DNA of 64,000 bases. It comes from JAVBTR01 sp031556065. GTDB lineage: Bacteria > Bacillota > Clostridia > Christensenellales > Aristaeellaceae. Below are positions 33,147 through 41,071 of the stretch, piece by piece. How positions within the stretch are numbered: position 1 is the stretch's first letter; each line of letters begins with the position of its first letter. The stretch is taken from NCBI GenBank assembly GCA_031556065.1, contig JAVBTR010000006.1:55949-119948 (forward strand). Reading direction: 5' to 3'. The position numbers and the translations under genes were made by a program. The notes beneath the pieces were generated by a model. That model had not been told where the DNA came from. It worked only from the letters and a program-made list of their open reading frames with translations, and made no database searches.

Positions 33147-33446
33147 ATGTTGATCGATTATTTTTCGGCCAGAATGCCGGCTTTAGATATTACCCAAGCA
33201 GCGTTAATGCCAGCTGCCGGGCGAAGTGTTTTTAGCAATAACGGGGTATTGACGTTGGCGCCTGATGAGAGTACATTTGTGGATTTTGAAACGGTGACGA
33301 TCGCCAATCAGACAGCGGCGGAAAATATGGGTTTAGGCAGGAGCCTTTTGTATGCGGCGGGGATCGTACTGCCCAGCGCCAATCCTCTGGCCAGGGTCAA
33401 CCCACGGCAGGAAAACAGAAAATTCAGGCGGTTTGAAATTGATTAG
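33147..33446 (+). CDS. Hypothetical protein, 99 aa
   Basis: A 99-residue soluble protein that I do not recognise. It has no signal peptide, membrane helix or metal motif. The N-terminal half is hydrophobic-polar mixed, and the end is basic (RVNPRQENRKFRRFE). Codon use resembles the neighbouring genes, which favours a real gene. The ATG at 33147 lies seven bases after GGGAGG, but that site is the 3' arm of the engB terminator. Translation would need read-through and an open hairpin. A short AGTGTTT/AAACACT palindrome follows the stop, and the hairpin-rich element begins 24 bases later. It could be an orphan or a lineage-specific gene. Confidence 0.45.
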   Translation: MLIDYFSARMPALDITQAALMPAAGRSVFSNNGVLTLAPDESTFVDFETVTIANQTAAENMGLGRSLLYAAGIVLPSANPLARVNPRQENRKFRRFEID

Positions 33447-33469
33447 GAAGTGTTTCAAAACACTCCCTA

Positions 33470-33755
33470 GAGGGCTGTCGCAGTAAGAATAGGGGATTTT
33501 CAAGGGTGGTAACCCTTGAATGGGTTTGGGTGAAACCCAACGTAACCTATCGAAGGTAAAAACAATACCCGGGTCAAGAGAGTAAAACGATTCTTGACAT
33601 CAGCTTGGCTAAAAGTAAGCTGGTATCAAGGGCCGCTAACGCTTCCTTGACCTGGGTTTTGTTTTTTAGATTTCAATGGGCACGGTGGGTTCCGCCCACA
33701 CCCCATAAGGGATGAAATCCCTTATGTATCCCAACTCTTGCTGCGACAGCCCCTC
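33470..33755. mobile_element. MITE-like hairpin-rich element with terminal inverted repeats
   Basis: This 286-bp stretch has no credible ORF. Its ends are imperfect inverted repeats of about 28 bases: the left end begins GAGGGCTGTCGCAG, and the right end read inward begins GAGGGGCTGTCGCAG. Inside are CAAGGGT/ACCCTTG, TGGGTTT/AAACCCA, a long CCCGGGTCAAG/CTTGACCTGGG stem enclosing a second one, GTGGG/CCCAC and a perfect CATAAGGGAT/ATCCCTTATG. I see no clear target-site duplication. It lies between the 99-aa gene and the end of the CAP gene. A structured RNA is the alternative reading. Confidence 0.6.
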
Positions 33756-33761
33756 ATTTTT

Positions 33762-34637
33762 TTACCTTACAAAGAGTTGTGTGACGTATACAAAACCATT
33801 TTTATCATAACATACACCGATACCAACTTTCGTCCACTGGCTCCCAAGGATATTCCTCCGGTGCCCATCCGAAGACATGAAGGCAGCCTGAGACTTTTCT
33901 ACCGTGGCATGGTGGGCAATGTTCTCCCCGACACCTGAGAAGGAGTACCCGTGTGCCCGCAGCATTTCCGCAGCAGAACCCAGGCTGGGGGACTGGTGGG
34001 CGAAATAATTATTTGCGTTCATGTCGCAGGATTTAAGTCGCGCAAGGGCGCAAAGGGCTGGATCTACCGTTAGTGCGGACAGTCCATTATTCAGCCGGTC
34101 CTGATTCATTAAATTTATCGCTGTTTGCTCTTGCGCTGTGATAGAATCAGTAGTATAATCATCGTCTGAAGAAGGAACAGTTGGCGTGGCCGTAGGTTTT
34201 GCGGTAGGCACAGCCGTGGGTTTTGCTGTGGCCGTGGCATTAGGCTTGGCTGTGGGCGGCACGGTAGGTGCTGTGGTGGGCGCTAAGGTGGGGGCAACGG
34301 TAGGTACTTCCGTGACGCAGGGTTCTTCTGTGCAGGGCGCAGGGGTTACCGTAGGCGCTTGTGTGGGTTCCGGTGTGCAAGGGGGCTCGCAAGCAGGCGC
34401 TTTGGAAGGTGCGCAAACGGGCGCGTTTGTGGCACAATTGCCTTGCGTATCCCCGCAGGTTCCCTGGTTGGTATTGGTATCGCAAGTTCCCTGAGTGCTT
34501 CCGCAGTTGGTGGATTGCCGGTAGGGCCATCCGCTGAATCCAAACTGTGAAGTGGGGGCACCGGATGCGAATGCGCTGGAAGCAGCCATAAGCACCATTA
34601 ACGTCACCAAGAGAAAGGCGAAATGTTTCCGATTCAT
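33762..34637 (-). CDS. Secreted CAP/SCP-domain protein with Cys-rich and Thr-Pro-rich linker
   Basis: A 291-residue exported protein. A signal peptide covers residues 1-25. A Cys-rich segment follows (about 40-110, some ten cysteines spaced by Thr, Gln, Pro), then a low-complexity linker of Thr, Ala, Pro and Lys (PTAKPTAVPTAKPTA type). The C-terminal CAP domain (about 165-291) resembles YkwD/SpoVM-linked SCP proteins, with LMNQDRLNNGL, YFAHQSPSLGS, GENIAH and SSDGHRRNILG. The function of bacterial CAP proteins is not settled. The gene ends six bases from the hairpin-rich element. The linker is probably exposed in the wall, and its cysteines could form disulfides. Confidence 0.85.
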   Translation of the reverse strand: MNRKHFAFLLVTLMVLMAASSAFASGAPTSQFGFSGWPYRQSTNCGSTQGTCDTNTNQGTCGDTQGNCATNAPVCAPSKAPACEPPCTPEPTQAPTVTPAPCTEEPCVTEVPTVAPTLAPTTAPTVPPTAKPNATATAKPTAVPTAKPTATPTVPSSDDDYTTDSITAQEQTAINLMNQDRLNNGLSALTVDPALCALARLKSCDMNANNYFAHQSPSLGSAAEMLRAHGYSFSGVGENIAHHATVEKSQAAFMSSDGHRRNILGSQWTKVGIGVCYDKNGFVYVTQLFVR

Positions 34638-34683
34638 GAACAGTACCTCCTAAATATTTCGATTTATTAAAAACCGTAACAAA

Positions 34684-34712
34684 ATCGTAATATACAAACT
34701 GGAAATGGTCAA
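34684..34712 (-). promoter_or_regulatory. Promoter of the CAP-domain gene
   Basis: Reading leftward: TTGACC (34712-34707), 17 bases, TACGAT (34689-34684). AGGAGG lies before the start codon. Confidence 0.6.
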
Positions 34713-34788
34713 TCCAAAATGGAAGATAGTTGGCATGGAAAAAAATGCCGTCAATGAATACACTAAAATATCCACAGGAGGAACGCCG

Positions 34789-35196
34789 ATGAAACTGGTA
34801 AAATGCCCACGGTGCGATCTGAACTACATCAAGGAAGACGAAAAGTATTGCAAGGTTTGCTTAAGGGAATTGAAGGGCGAACAGAGCAAGGATGAGGTGG
34901 AGCTTTGCTCCGTATGCAACGAGGCCCCAGCCCTTCCGGGCAGGGATATGTGTTTGCTGTGCCTGAAGGAAATGACGGGAAGCGGCATCACAAGCGACAG
35001 TGACAACGAGGATGCTGTAGACGAAGCCAGTCTGGGCATAGATCCTGTCAGCGCGATGGATGAGATCATCCCCGAAATGAATGAAGATATCCCGGAAAGG
35101 GAATTCGGAGAGATCGAGAGTGAATTATCCTCTTTGGAAAGCATCCGCGAAGATGAAGACGATGAGGACAATGAGGACGAGGACGAAGAGCTGTGA
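34789..35196 (+). CDS. Zinc-ribbon protein with acidic tail
   Basis: A 135-residue protein I cannot assign to a named family. Two treble CXXC units are visible: CPRC with CKVC (residues 5-26) and CSVC with CLLC (about 40-60), enough for two zinc sites. The remaining 70 residues are strongly acidic, ending in a run of Asp and Glu. No membrane segment is present. The ATG at 34789 follows CAGGAGG; the longer reading from 34705 has no binding site. Its TGA overlaps the GTG of the phosphoesterase gene, so the two are coupled and may work together. Confidence 0.7.
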   Translation: MKLVKCPRCDLNYIKEDEKYCKVCLRELKGEQSKDEVELCSVCNEAPALPGRDMCLLCLKEMTGSGITSDSDNEDAVDEASLGIDPVSAMDEIIPEMNEDIPEREFGEIESELSSLESIREDEDDEDNEDEDEEL

Positions 35197-35897
35197 CCCG
35201 GGGAAAAATATTCGCCATTGGTGATCTGCACATGGATGGTGGGCAAAACAAGCCCATGGATGTGTTTGGCAGCCATTGGGAAAACCATTTTGAACGGATT
35301 AAAAAAGATTGGCTTGAAAAAGTTTCCAATGAAGATATAGTGCTATTGCCCGGCGATATTAGCTGGGCAATGTATTTAGAGGACGCCAGAGAGGATTTAA
35401 ATACCATTGGCAGCTTGCCTGGGAAAAAGATCCTTTTAAAGGGCAACCACGATTATTGGTGGTCCAGCATTGGCAAGGTGCGGGAGCTGCTGCCTTCCAA
35501 TATGCAGGCGCTTCAAAACGATTGTGTTGTTTTGGACGATTGGGTTATCGCGGGCAGTCGTGGCTGGCTGATTCCCTCAAAAGACATCCCTTTGAAGGCG
35601 GAGGACGAAAAGATATACCAGCGCGAATTGATGCGAATGGAGATGTCTTTGAAGGTCGCAGGGGAAAAAGGGGGGAACCGGCCCATTTTGGTGATGATGC
35701 ACTACCCGCCCTTGAATGAATATGGGGAAGAAAGCGAGTTTACGAAGCTTTTTGTGGCATACGGTGCCCAGAAAGTGGTATATGGCCACTTGCACGGTGC
35801 GGCCACAAAAAACGGATTTTGCGGACGGAAAGATGACGTGGAATACCAGCTGGTATCGGCAGATGGGATTCAGTTTCAACTTGTTCAGGTGTTCTAA
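35193..35897 (+). CDS. Calcineurin-like metallophosphoesterase
   Basis: A 234-residue cytoplasmic phosphoesterase with a complete dinuclear metal site: GDLHMDG (D, H), LLPGDISWA (GD), KGNHDYWW (GNHD), MMHYPP (H) and VYGHLHG (GHLH). Such proteins hydrolyse phosphomono- or diesters, and the substrate is not predictable. GTG start at 35193 overlaps the stop of the zinc-ribbon gene in GTGA. A 330-base non-coding stretch follows before mraZ. Confidence 0.88.
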   Translation: MTRGKIFAIGDLHMDGGQNKPMDVFGSHWENHFERIKKDWLEKVSNEDIVLLPGDISWAMYLEDAREDLNTIGSLPGKKILLKGNHDYWWSSIGKVRELLPSNMQALQNDCVVLDDWVIAGSRGWLIPSKDIPLKAEDEKIYQRELMRMEMSLKVAGEKGGNRPILVMMHYPPLNEYGEESEFTKLFVAYGAQKVVYGHLHGAATKNGFCGRKDDVEYQLVSADGIQFQLVQVF

Positions 35898-36105
35898 AGC
35901 AAGGTAAAACTACCCCTTGTGGATGGGGTGAAGTTGGAGCACTACAGAGAAAATAGGAACACAAAAATGTGATGGTTGCACAAAAGGTTACGAAAGAGTG
36001 ACAATTGGAATGGACGTTCCCGTAAAAAAGAGAAAAAATTGTCACAGGGTACCTTGACAAGCGAACGGGGTTTCGCATCCCCACAAAAGGTGCGGTTTTG
36101 CTAAG
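35898..36105. other. Intergenic stretch upstream of mraZ with several inverted repeats
   Basis: No ORF with a ribosome binding site is visible. Short repeats include ACCCC/GGGGT near 35913-35930, TGTG/CACA near 35968-35982, and GTGACAATT (35998-36006) against AATTGTCAC (36037-36045). I do not recognise a riboswitch class here. Confidence 0.4.
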
Positions 36106-36145
36106 ACGATTGCGACACAGAATGCTCTTGACGCAATCGTTTTTT
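36106..36145 (+). terminator. Terminator overlapping the mraZ promoter
   Basis: ACGATTGCG (36106-36114) pairs with CGCAATCGT (36132-36140), followed by six T (36140-36145). The 3' arm begins inside the -35 box of mraZ and the T-run lies in its spacer. Confidence 0.8.
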
Positions 36146-36157
36146 CATGTTTATAAT
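36128..36157 (+). promoter_or_regulatory. Promoter of the mraZ/dcw cluster
   Basis: TTGACG (36128-36133), 18 bases, TATAAT (36152-36157). The direct repeats of the MraZ box start at the next base. Confidence 0.8.
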
Positions 36158-36174
36158 GTGGTGAAAAGTGGTGA
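36158..36174 (+). promoter_or_regulatory. Candidate MraZ box (direct repeats)
   Basis: GTGGTGA occurs at 36158-36164 and again at 36168-36174, a 10-bp period as expected for a ring-forming DNA-binding protein. The repeats cover the transcription start, so MraZ would repress its own cluster. The repeat sequence resembles operators described for Gram-positive MraZ. Confidence 0.7.
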
Positions 36175-36229
36175 ACAAGGACTGAAATGAACAATTTCGG
36201 CCCAAAATGTGGGGAAGGAGGCGGCCAAT

Positions 36230-36763
36230 TTGAGCGATTTAGAAAACGGACAGGAAACCATATCCGGCGTAGAACAGCCGCCCATGCCCCCTGCCGCCAC
36301 TGATAATCCCTTGGCGTATATGTTCCTTTCCAGTTTTTCACATTCTCTGGACAGCAAGTCGAGGGTTGTGATTCCATCGGTTTACAGGGAAGGCCTGGGC
36401 AAGGATTTCGTGATCGCCCCCTCACTGGATTTTGAAAGCATTGCCTTTTATCCAAAGGCGGTGTGGGAGCGGGAAGTGATGAAGCTCTACCGCAAATCCA
36501 AGAAGAACGAATCGGTGGCAGGCACGGTACTGGCACACTTTACCACCCTTTCGTTTCCCAACCAGGAGTGCGACCAGCAAGGCCGGTGCCTTTTGCCCGC
36601 CAGAGCCAAGCAGCTTTATTTAGGCGATGCCAAGGAAGTGGTTATCGCCGGCAAAATGGACTACGTGCTTGTGAAATCCCAAGAAAAGGCTGAAACAATG
36701 GATAAACAATTTATGCTTAATAAAGCTGAACTGTTAAGGCAGCTTGACATGATAGAGGATTGA
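36230..36763 (+). CDS. mraZ: Transcriptional regulator MraZ with N-terminal extension
   Basis: A 177-residue regulator of the division cluster. Two SpoVT-AbrB-like halves are present: SSFSHSLDSKSRVVIPSVYR and, near the end of the core, CDQQGRCLLPARAK. Canonical MraZ begins at the MFLSSF-like position. Here a TTG at 36230, eight bases after AAGGAGG, adds about 30 acidic, Pro-rich residues. The inner ATG at 36320 has no binding site, so the extension is probably real. It is followed by ftsL and not by rsmH, which is its usual neighbour. Confidence 0.92.
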   Translation: MSDLENGQETISGVEQPPMPPAATDNPLAYMFLSSFSHSLDSKSRVVIPSVYREGLGKDFVIAPSLDFESIAFYPKAVWEREVMKLYRKSKKNESVAGTVLAHFTTLSFPNQECDQQGRCLLPARAKQLYLGDAKEVVIAGKMDYVLVKSQEKAETMDKQFMLNKAELLRQLDMIED

Positions 36764-36807
36764 ACATGAAGAAGGTTCTAAACTGTAACCCAGGAGGATA
36801 AATTACC

Positions 36808-37407
36808 ATGATGTATGGAACACCCACCCCCGCGCAGCCTGTTCGGGCTACTGCGGTTAACGAAAGAATGCATATCAATTCCAGAGTCAGACTGCCTGGT
36901 GGCGATGTGGATATGGAAACCTCAATGCCCTTTGCCATGCGGACAGACACCCAGCGTAGCCCGCGCAGCGCGCGTTACCAGCCTAATCCTGTACAAAAGC
37001 CTGCTAAGGAAACGGAACCCAAGAAGCAAAACAATAGCTTTTCCGGCTTGTCCTTGCGAACGGTGATTCTATCCACCTCGGTTCTGGCCCTGGCTCTTGG
37101 CATGATACTCCTGTTCGATTTAAGTGCCATGATGGAAAAGAGCAAAGCGGTCAACACCATCGGTACCTCCGCCAAGGCGGTGCAGGCGCAGATCGATCAA
37201 TTATCGGTAGACCTGGCCATGGCCACCAAGGAAACCGACGTAGCCTACAACGCTACCCAGCGTTTGGGCCTGATCGCCGGCAAGGGCGCCCAAACGGTTT
37301 ACATTATGGTGCCGGCTAAGTACCAAACCAACCAACTCTCTTTTTCTATGGACGCTCCCCCCGTCCAAAACGGCGCTTACGCCGCACTTTCAGGCATCAT
37401 GGATTGA
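36808..37407 (+). CDS. ftsL: FtsL-like division protein
   Basis: A 199-residue bitopic membrane protein. About 80 residues of polar, basic cytoplasmic region precede one membrane helix (about 84-105). An extracytoplasmic heptad-rich stretch (SAKAVQAQIDQLSVDLAMATK) then continues to the end. This matches FtsL in topology and position rather than in sequence, as FtsL is poorly conserved. It would join FtsQ/DivIB and DivIC at the septum. The cytoplasmic part is longer than usual. AGGAGG precedes the ATG, and the PBP gene follows after 41 bases. Confidence 0.75.
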   Translation: MMYGTPTPAQPVRATAVNERMHINSRVRLPGGDVDMETSMPFAMRTDTQRSPRSARYQPNPVQKPAKETEPKKQNNSFSGLSLRTVILSTSVLALALGMILLFDLSAMMEKSKAVNTIGTSAKAVQAQIDQLSVDLAMATKETDVAYNATQRLGLIAGKGAQTVYIMVPAKYQTNQLSFSMDAPPVQNGAYAALSGIMD

Positions 37408-37448
37408 CGCGAAGCGGCAGGCCATGATGCCCTTTGGGGGGCAATGGA

Positions 37449-39563
37449 ATGCAGGTTGAACTATTCATTCGAAAGAGACTGCTGCTTCTTACCCTAGCGT
37501 TGATTGGCTTATTCGCGCTTGTGGGTATACAAATCGGCAGTCTGACTATTTTTCGGGCTGAAGAGCTTACGCAAAAAGGGGTTGACCAGTGGACAAGAGA
37601 AGGGGTCGTTTCCTCCCGGCGGGGCGATATACAAGATACCAATGGGGAAACCCTGGTGATCAGCGCCACAGCCTATATTGTGACGGCCAACCCACGCCAG
37701 GTAAAAGACGCAGACGTGTTCCTGAATGTACTGTGTCCCATGCTTTCCATCGACAAGGAATCAGCTCTTAAAAAGTTGAATGATAAAACCAAGGCCTCTG
37801 TTATTTTAAAGCGCCAGGTGGACAGGGCCACGGTGGACCAGATTCGCCAATACATGGCGGAAGATTCTACGGGAAAGCTTAAGGGCATCATCTTTGGAGA
37901 GGATACAAAGCGCTGGTACCCTAAGGGCGATTTTTTAACTCAAGTGCTAGGGCTGACCAACGTGGACAGCGTGGGCCAATCGGGGCTGGAACAGCAATTT
38001 GAGGAGATTCTCAAGGGGAAAAAGGGCCGCTATGTATCCCAGGTGGATGCCAAGGCAAGAACCCTGCCGGGAGGCGAATCCGTTTACATCGCCCCTGAAA
38101 CAGGTAATACCCTGCGCCTGACCATTGACGCTTCCATCCAAAGCTTTTGCGAAAGGGCCATGCGGGAATGCGTTGAAGTGAATGATGCCAAGGCGGTCCA
38201 TTGCCTGATTATGGATGTGAAGACAGGGGCCATCCTAGCTATGGCTTCCAAGCCGGACTACGACCCAAACGAGCCACCACGAAACGACGTGCAAGCCTTA
38301 CAGGAACTGATGCGCATCAGCCTGATTTCGGATGCTTACGAACCTGGCTCCACGTTTAAAATCCTCACCTCTGCGGCAGCCATCGATTCCGGCGCTACCA
38401 CGCCATCGGATCACTTCTACTGTTCTGCCAAGATTACCGTGGACGGGGATACCATCCGCTGCTGGGGCAACCCCCACGGGGCGGAAAGCATGCAGCAGGC
38501 CTTATATAACAGCTGCAACCCTGTGTTTGTGGAACTGGCGCTTCGCATGGGCCAGGATACCTTCTACAAGTACCTTCGGGCTTTCGGGCTGGGGGTTAAA
38601 ACGGGGATTACCTTGCCGGGGGAAGGATCGGGCATACTGATTAACTCCCAGAAGGTCAAGAATGTGGATTTGGCCCGTATTGGCTTTGGGCAATCGGTGG
38701 CGGTAACGCCGATCCAGCTTTTAACGGCCGCCTGCTCTGTGGTAAACGGCGGCAAGCTGATGAAGCCGTATATTGTCAAGGAAGTGGTTTCCCCGACAGG
38801 CGAAATCCTTGAAAAAACAGCGGCGACAGTGGTGGCCAACCCCATATCTGCTGAAACCAGCGCTATCATGCGTGAAATGCTGGAAGGGGTTGTGCGGGAA
38901 GGCGGCGGCAAAAATGCTTACATCGCAGGCTACCGCATCGGCGGGAAAACCGGTACCGCCCAGGTTTACAAGGATGGGAAAATTGCCAGAGATGTGCACA
39001 TCGGTTCCTTTTTAGGCTTTGCCCCGGCAGATAACCCGGAGTTTGCCATATTGGTTATTGTGGATGAAGCCCAGGTAGCCATCGATTACGGCGGTACCAC
39101 CGCGGCCCCCTTCGCAAGGCAAGTAATGCAGGACATTCTAAGCTACATGGGCGTTGAAAAAGCAGACCCGAAGGCTACCGCCCAGCCCCTTGTTCAGGTG
39201 CCCAGTATTGTGGGCTTAACCCTTAGCAAAGCCAAAATGGAAGCGCAGAAAATGGGACTGACCATGCTGACAGATGGCCAAGGGGATGTGGTTACCGATC
39301 AGATGCCCCCGGCGGGAACCCAGTTGGTATCCGGTGGCCAGATCATGGCATACACCTATGTGGATAAACCCATAGAAACGCAGGATTTGGTTAAAATACC
39401 GGATGTGCAGGGGCTATCCATTGTAGAATCCAACAGGGCTATGCGGGCCCAGGGATTGGAGATGCTGATGGAAGGAAGCGGCTTGGCGGTATCGCAAAAG
39501 CCGGCAGCAGGAGAATATGTCTCTCCGGGCAGCCAAGTGACCGTAACATTCCAAGTGCCCTAG
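37449..39563 (+). CDS. Class B penicillin-binding protein with two PASTA domains (FtsI/SpoVD type)
   Basis: A 704-residue monofunctional transpeptidase that crosslinks septal or spore peptidoglycan. One N-terminal membrane helix (about 10-32) leads to a pedestal domain and the transpeptidase with PGSTFK (active Ser), SCN in YNSCNP and KTG in GGKTGTA. Two PASTA domains follow (about 580-640 and 645-704), each with a VP.I-type start. PASTA repeats are found in SpoVD and in some PBP2 proteins, so the vegetative or sporulation role cannot be decided. ATG at 37449 is seven bases after a G-run; the TTG at 37434 is less likely. No second class B gene is present. Confidence 0.92.
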   Translation: MQVELFIRKRLLLLTLALIGLFALVGIQIGSLTIFRAEELTQKGVDQWTREGVVSSRRGDIQDTNGETLVISATAYIVTANPRQVKDADVFLNVLCPMLSIDKESALKKLNDKTKASVILKRQVDRATVDQIRQYMAEDSTGKLKGIIFGEDTKRWYPKGDFLTQVLGLTNVDSVGQSGLEQQFEEILKGKKGRYVSQVDAKARTLPGGESVYIAPETGNTLRLTIDASIQSFCERAMRECVEVNDAKAVHCLIMDVKTGAILAMASKPDYDPNEPPRNDVQALQELMRISLISDAYEPGSTFKILTSAAAIDSGATTPSDHFYCSAKITVDGDTIRCWGNPHGAESMQQALYNSCNPVFVELALRMGQDTFYKYLRAFGLGVKTGITLPGEGSGILINSQKVKNVDLARIGFGQSVAVTPIQLLTAACSVVNGGKLMKPYIVKEVVSPTGEILEKTAATVVANPISAETSAIMREMLEGVVREGGGKNAYIAGYRIGGKTGTAQVYKDGKIARDVHIGSFLGFAPADNPEFAILVIVDEAQVAIDYGGTTAAPFARQVMQDILSYMGVEKADPKATAQPLVQVPSIVGLTLSKAKMEAQKMGLTMLTDGQGDVVTDQMPPAGTQLVSGGQIMAYTYVDKPIETQDLVKIPDVQGLSIVESNRAMRAQGLEMLMEGSGLAVSQKPAAGEYVSPGSQVTVTFQVP

Positions 39564-39594
39564 ATACCTAATAACAAATGCAAGGAGAATTGCG

Positions 39595-41070
39595 ATGACA
39601 CTGCTTGAATTGATCAAAGGGATGCCATACCTGATGGATGTACGAGGCGATATGGCTACCGACATAAAAGAACTGGTAACCAATAGCCGCGCGAAGACCG
39701 ATGGCGGGCTATTCTTTTGCATAAAGGGGCTTAAGTTTGATGCCCACTTTTTTGCAGGCCAGGCAGTGGAAAACGGCTGCATTGCTTTGATTGTAGAAAG
39801 GTTTTTAGATGATATGGAGGTGCCCCAGGTGCTGGTATCCGATGGCCGGGCGGCCATGTCCCGGATCGCCGCCGCTTTTAACGGCAACCCCGCAAAAAGG
39901 ATGAAGCTGGTAGGCATTACCGGCACTAAGGGAAAAACCACCACTAGCTTTATGCTTAAATCCATTTTAGAAAAGGCGGGGCATATTTGCGGCTTGGTAG
40001 GCACCACCGGCAATATGATCGGTGAAAAACGGTTAAAAAGCGAACTGACGACCCCGGACCCAATTGATTTGCAGCGGGATTTAAAGCTGATGGCCGATGA
40101 AGGGGCGGAATACGTGGTGATGGAGGTATCCGCTCATGCCCTGGCCATGCACCGGCTGGACGGTCTGGTGTTCGAAGCGGGAGCTTATACCAACCTAAGC
40201 CAGGATCACCTGGATTACTTTAGCACCATGGAAAATTACCTGGAAACGAAAAAACAGTTTTTCACCAAGAGCTATGTAAAGAACGCTGCCTTTAATGTGG
40301 ATGAAGAAACCACCCAGGAGATTGTCAAGGACGTGACCATTCCTTATTTAACCTATGGCATAGCTGGTATGGCGGATTTATATGCCCGGGATATTGAGAT
40401 ACACGAAAACGGCGTGTCCATGGAACTACAGTTGCGGGGGATTCACCAATTAAAGGTAAATCTTCAGATGATGGGCATGTTTAATGTGTACAACGCCATC
40501 GCTGCGGGCTCTCTGGCCATGATACTGGGAATACCCGAGGAGGATATCAAGATCGGTCTGGAGGCCGTTTCCTCGGTGCCTGGCCGGGTGGAGGTACTGC
40601 CTACCAATACCCCCTATAAGGTGATTCTGGACTATTCCCATGTGCCTAACGCCCTTGAAAACATTCTGACAACGGTGCGGGAGTTCACAAAGGGCCGAGT
40701 GATCGCCGTGTTTGGCTGCGGCGGAGACCGGGATCATGGCAAGCGGCCTATGATGGGTGAATGTGGCGGCCGCCTGGCGGATTACAGCATTTTAACCAGC
40801 GACAACCCCAGAACCGAGGAGCCCTTGGAAATACTCAAGGCTGTGGAAGAGGGAATGAAACGCACAAAAGGCCAGTATGTGATCATTGAAAACCGGCGGG
40901 AGGCTATTGAACATGCCTTACGGGTGGCCAAGGAGGGTGATACCATCGTGCTAGCAGGGAAAGGCCATGAGACATACCAGGAAATTATGGGCGTGAAGCG
41001 GCCTTTTGATGAAAAAGTAGTCGTAGCGGAGCTTCTTGCTACTATTCGGGAGAACCACTTGGAGGCGTAA
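39595..41070 (+). CDS. murE: UDP-MurNAc-tripeptide synthetase, meso-diaminopimelate adding
   Basis: A 491-residue Mur ligase adding the third stem-peptide residue to UDP-MurNAc-L-Ala-D-Glu in the cytoplasm. ATP loop GITGTKGKTTTS (about residue 105), central YTNLSQDHLDYF and the C-terminal specificity motif DNPRTEEP are present. The DNPR motif indicates meso-diaminopimelate rather than lysine. AAGGAG precedes the ATG. murF, which normally follows, is absent, and mraY starts one base after the stop codon. Confidence 0.97.
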   Translation: MTLLELIKGMPYLMDVRGDMATDIKELVTNSRAKTDGGLFFCIKGLKFDAHFFAGQAVENGCIALIVERFLDDMEVPQVLVSDGRAAMSRIAAAFNGNPAKRMKLVGITGTKGKTTTSFMLKSILEKAGHICGLVGTTGNMIGEKRLKSELTTPDPIDLQRDLKLMADEGAEYVVMEVSAHALAMHRLDGLVFEAGAYTNLSQDHLDYFSTMENYLETKKQFFTKSYVKNAAFNVDEETTQEIVKDVTIPYLTYGIAGMADLYARDIEIHENGVSMELQLRGIHQLKVNLQMMGMFNVYNAIAAGSLAMILGIPEEDIKIGLEAVSSVPGRVEVLPTNTPYKVILDYSHVPNALENILTTVREFTKGRVIAVFGCGGDRDHGKRPMMGECGGRLADYSILTSDNPRTEEPLEILKAVEEGMKRTKGQYVIIENRREAIEHALRVAKEGDTIVLAGKGHETYQEIMGVKRPFDEKVVVAELLATIRENHLEA

Positions 41071-41071
41071 T

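Noticed and set aside
33470..33755. A CRISPR array was considered for the repeated motifs in this stretch.
   Set aside because: The repeats are inverted and differ from one another, with no regularly spaced direct repeats; no cas genes are present.
34186..34494. An open frame rich in Val, Gly and Ala opposite the CAP gene.
   Set aside because: It is the antisense of the Thr-Pro-rich repeat linker, and the repeat composition explains the open frame.
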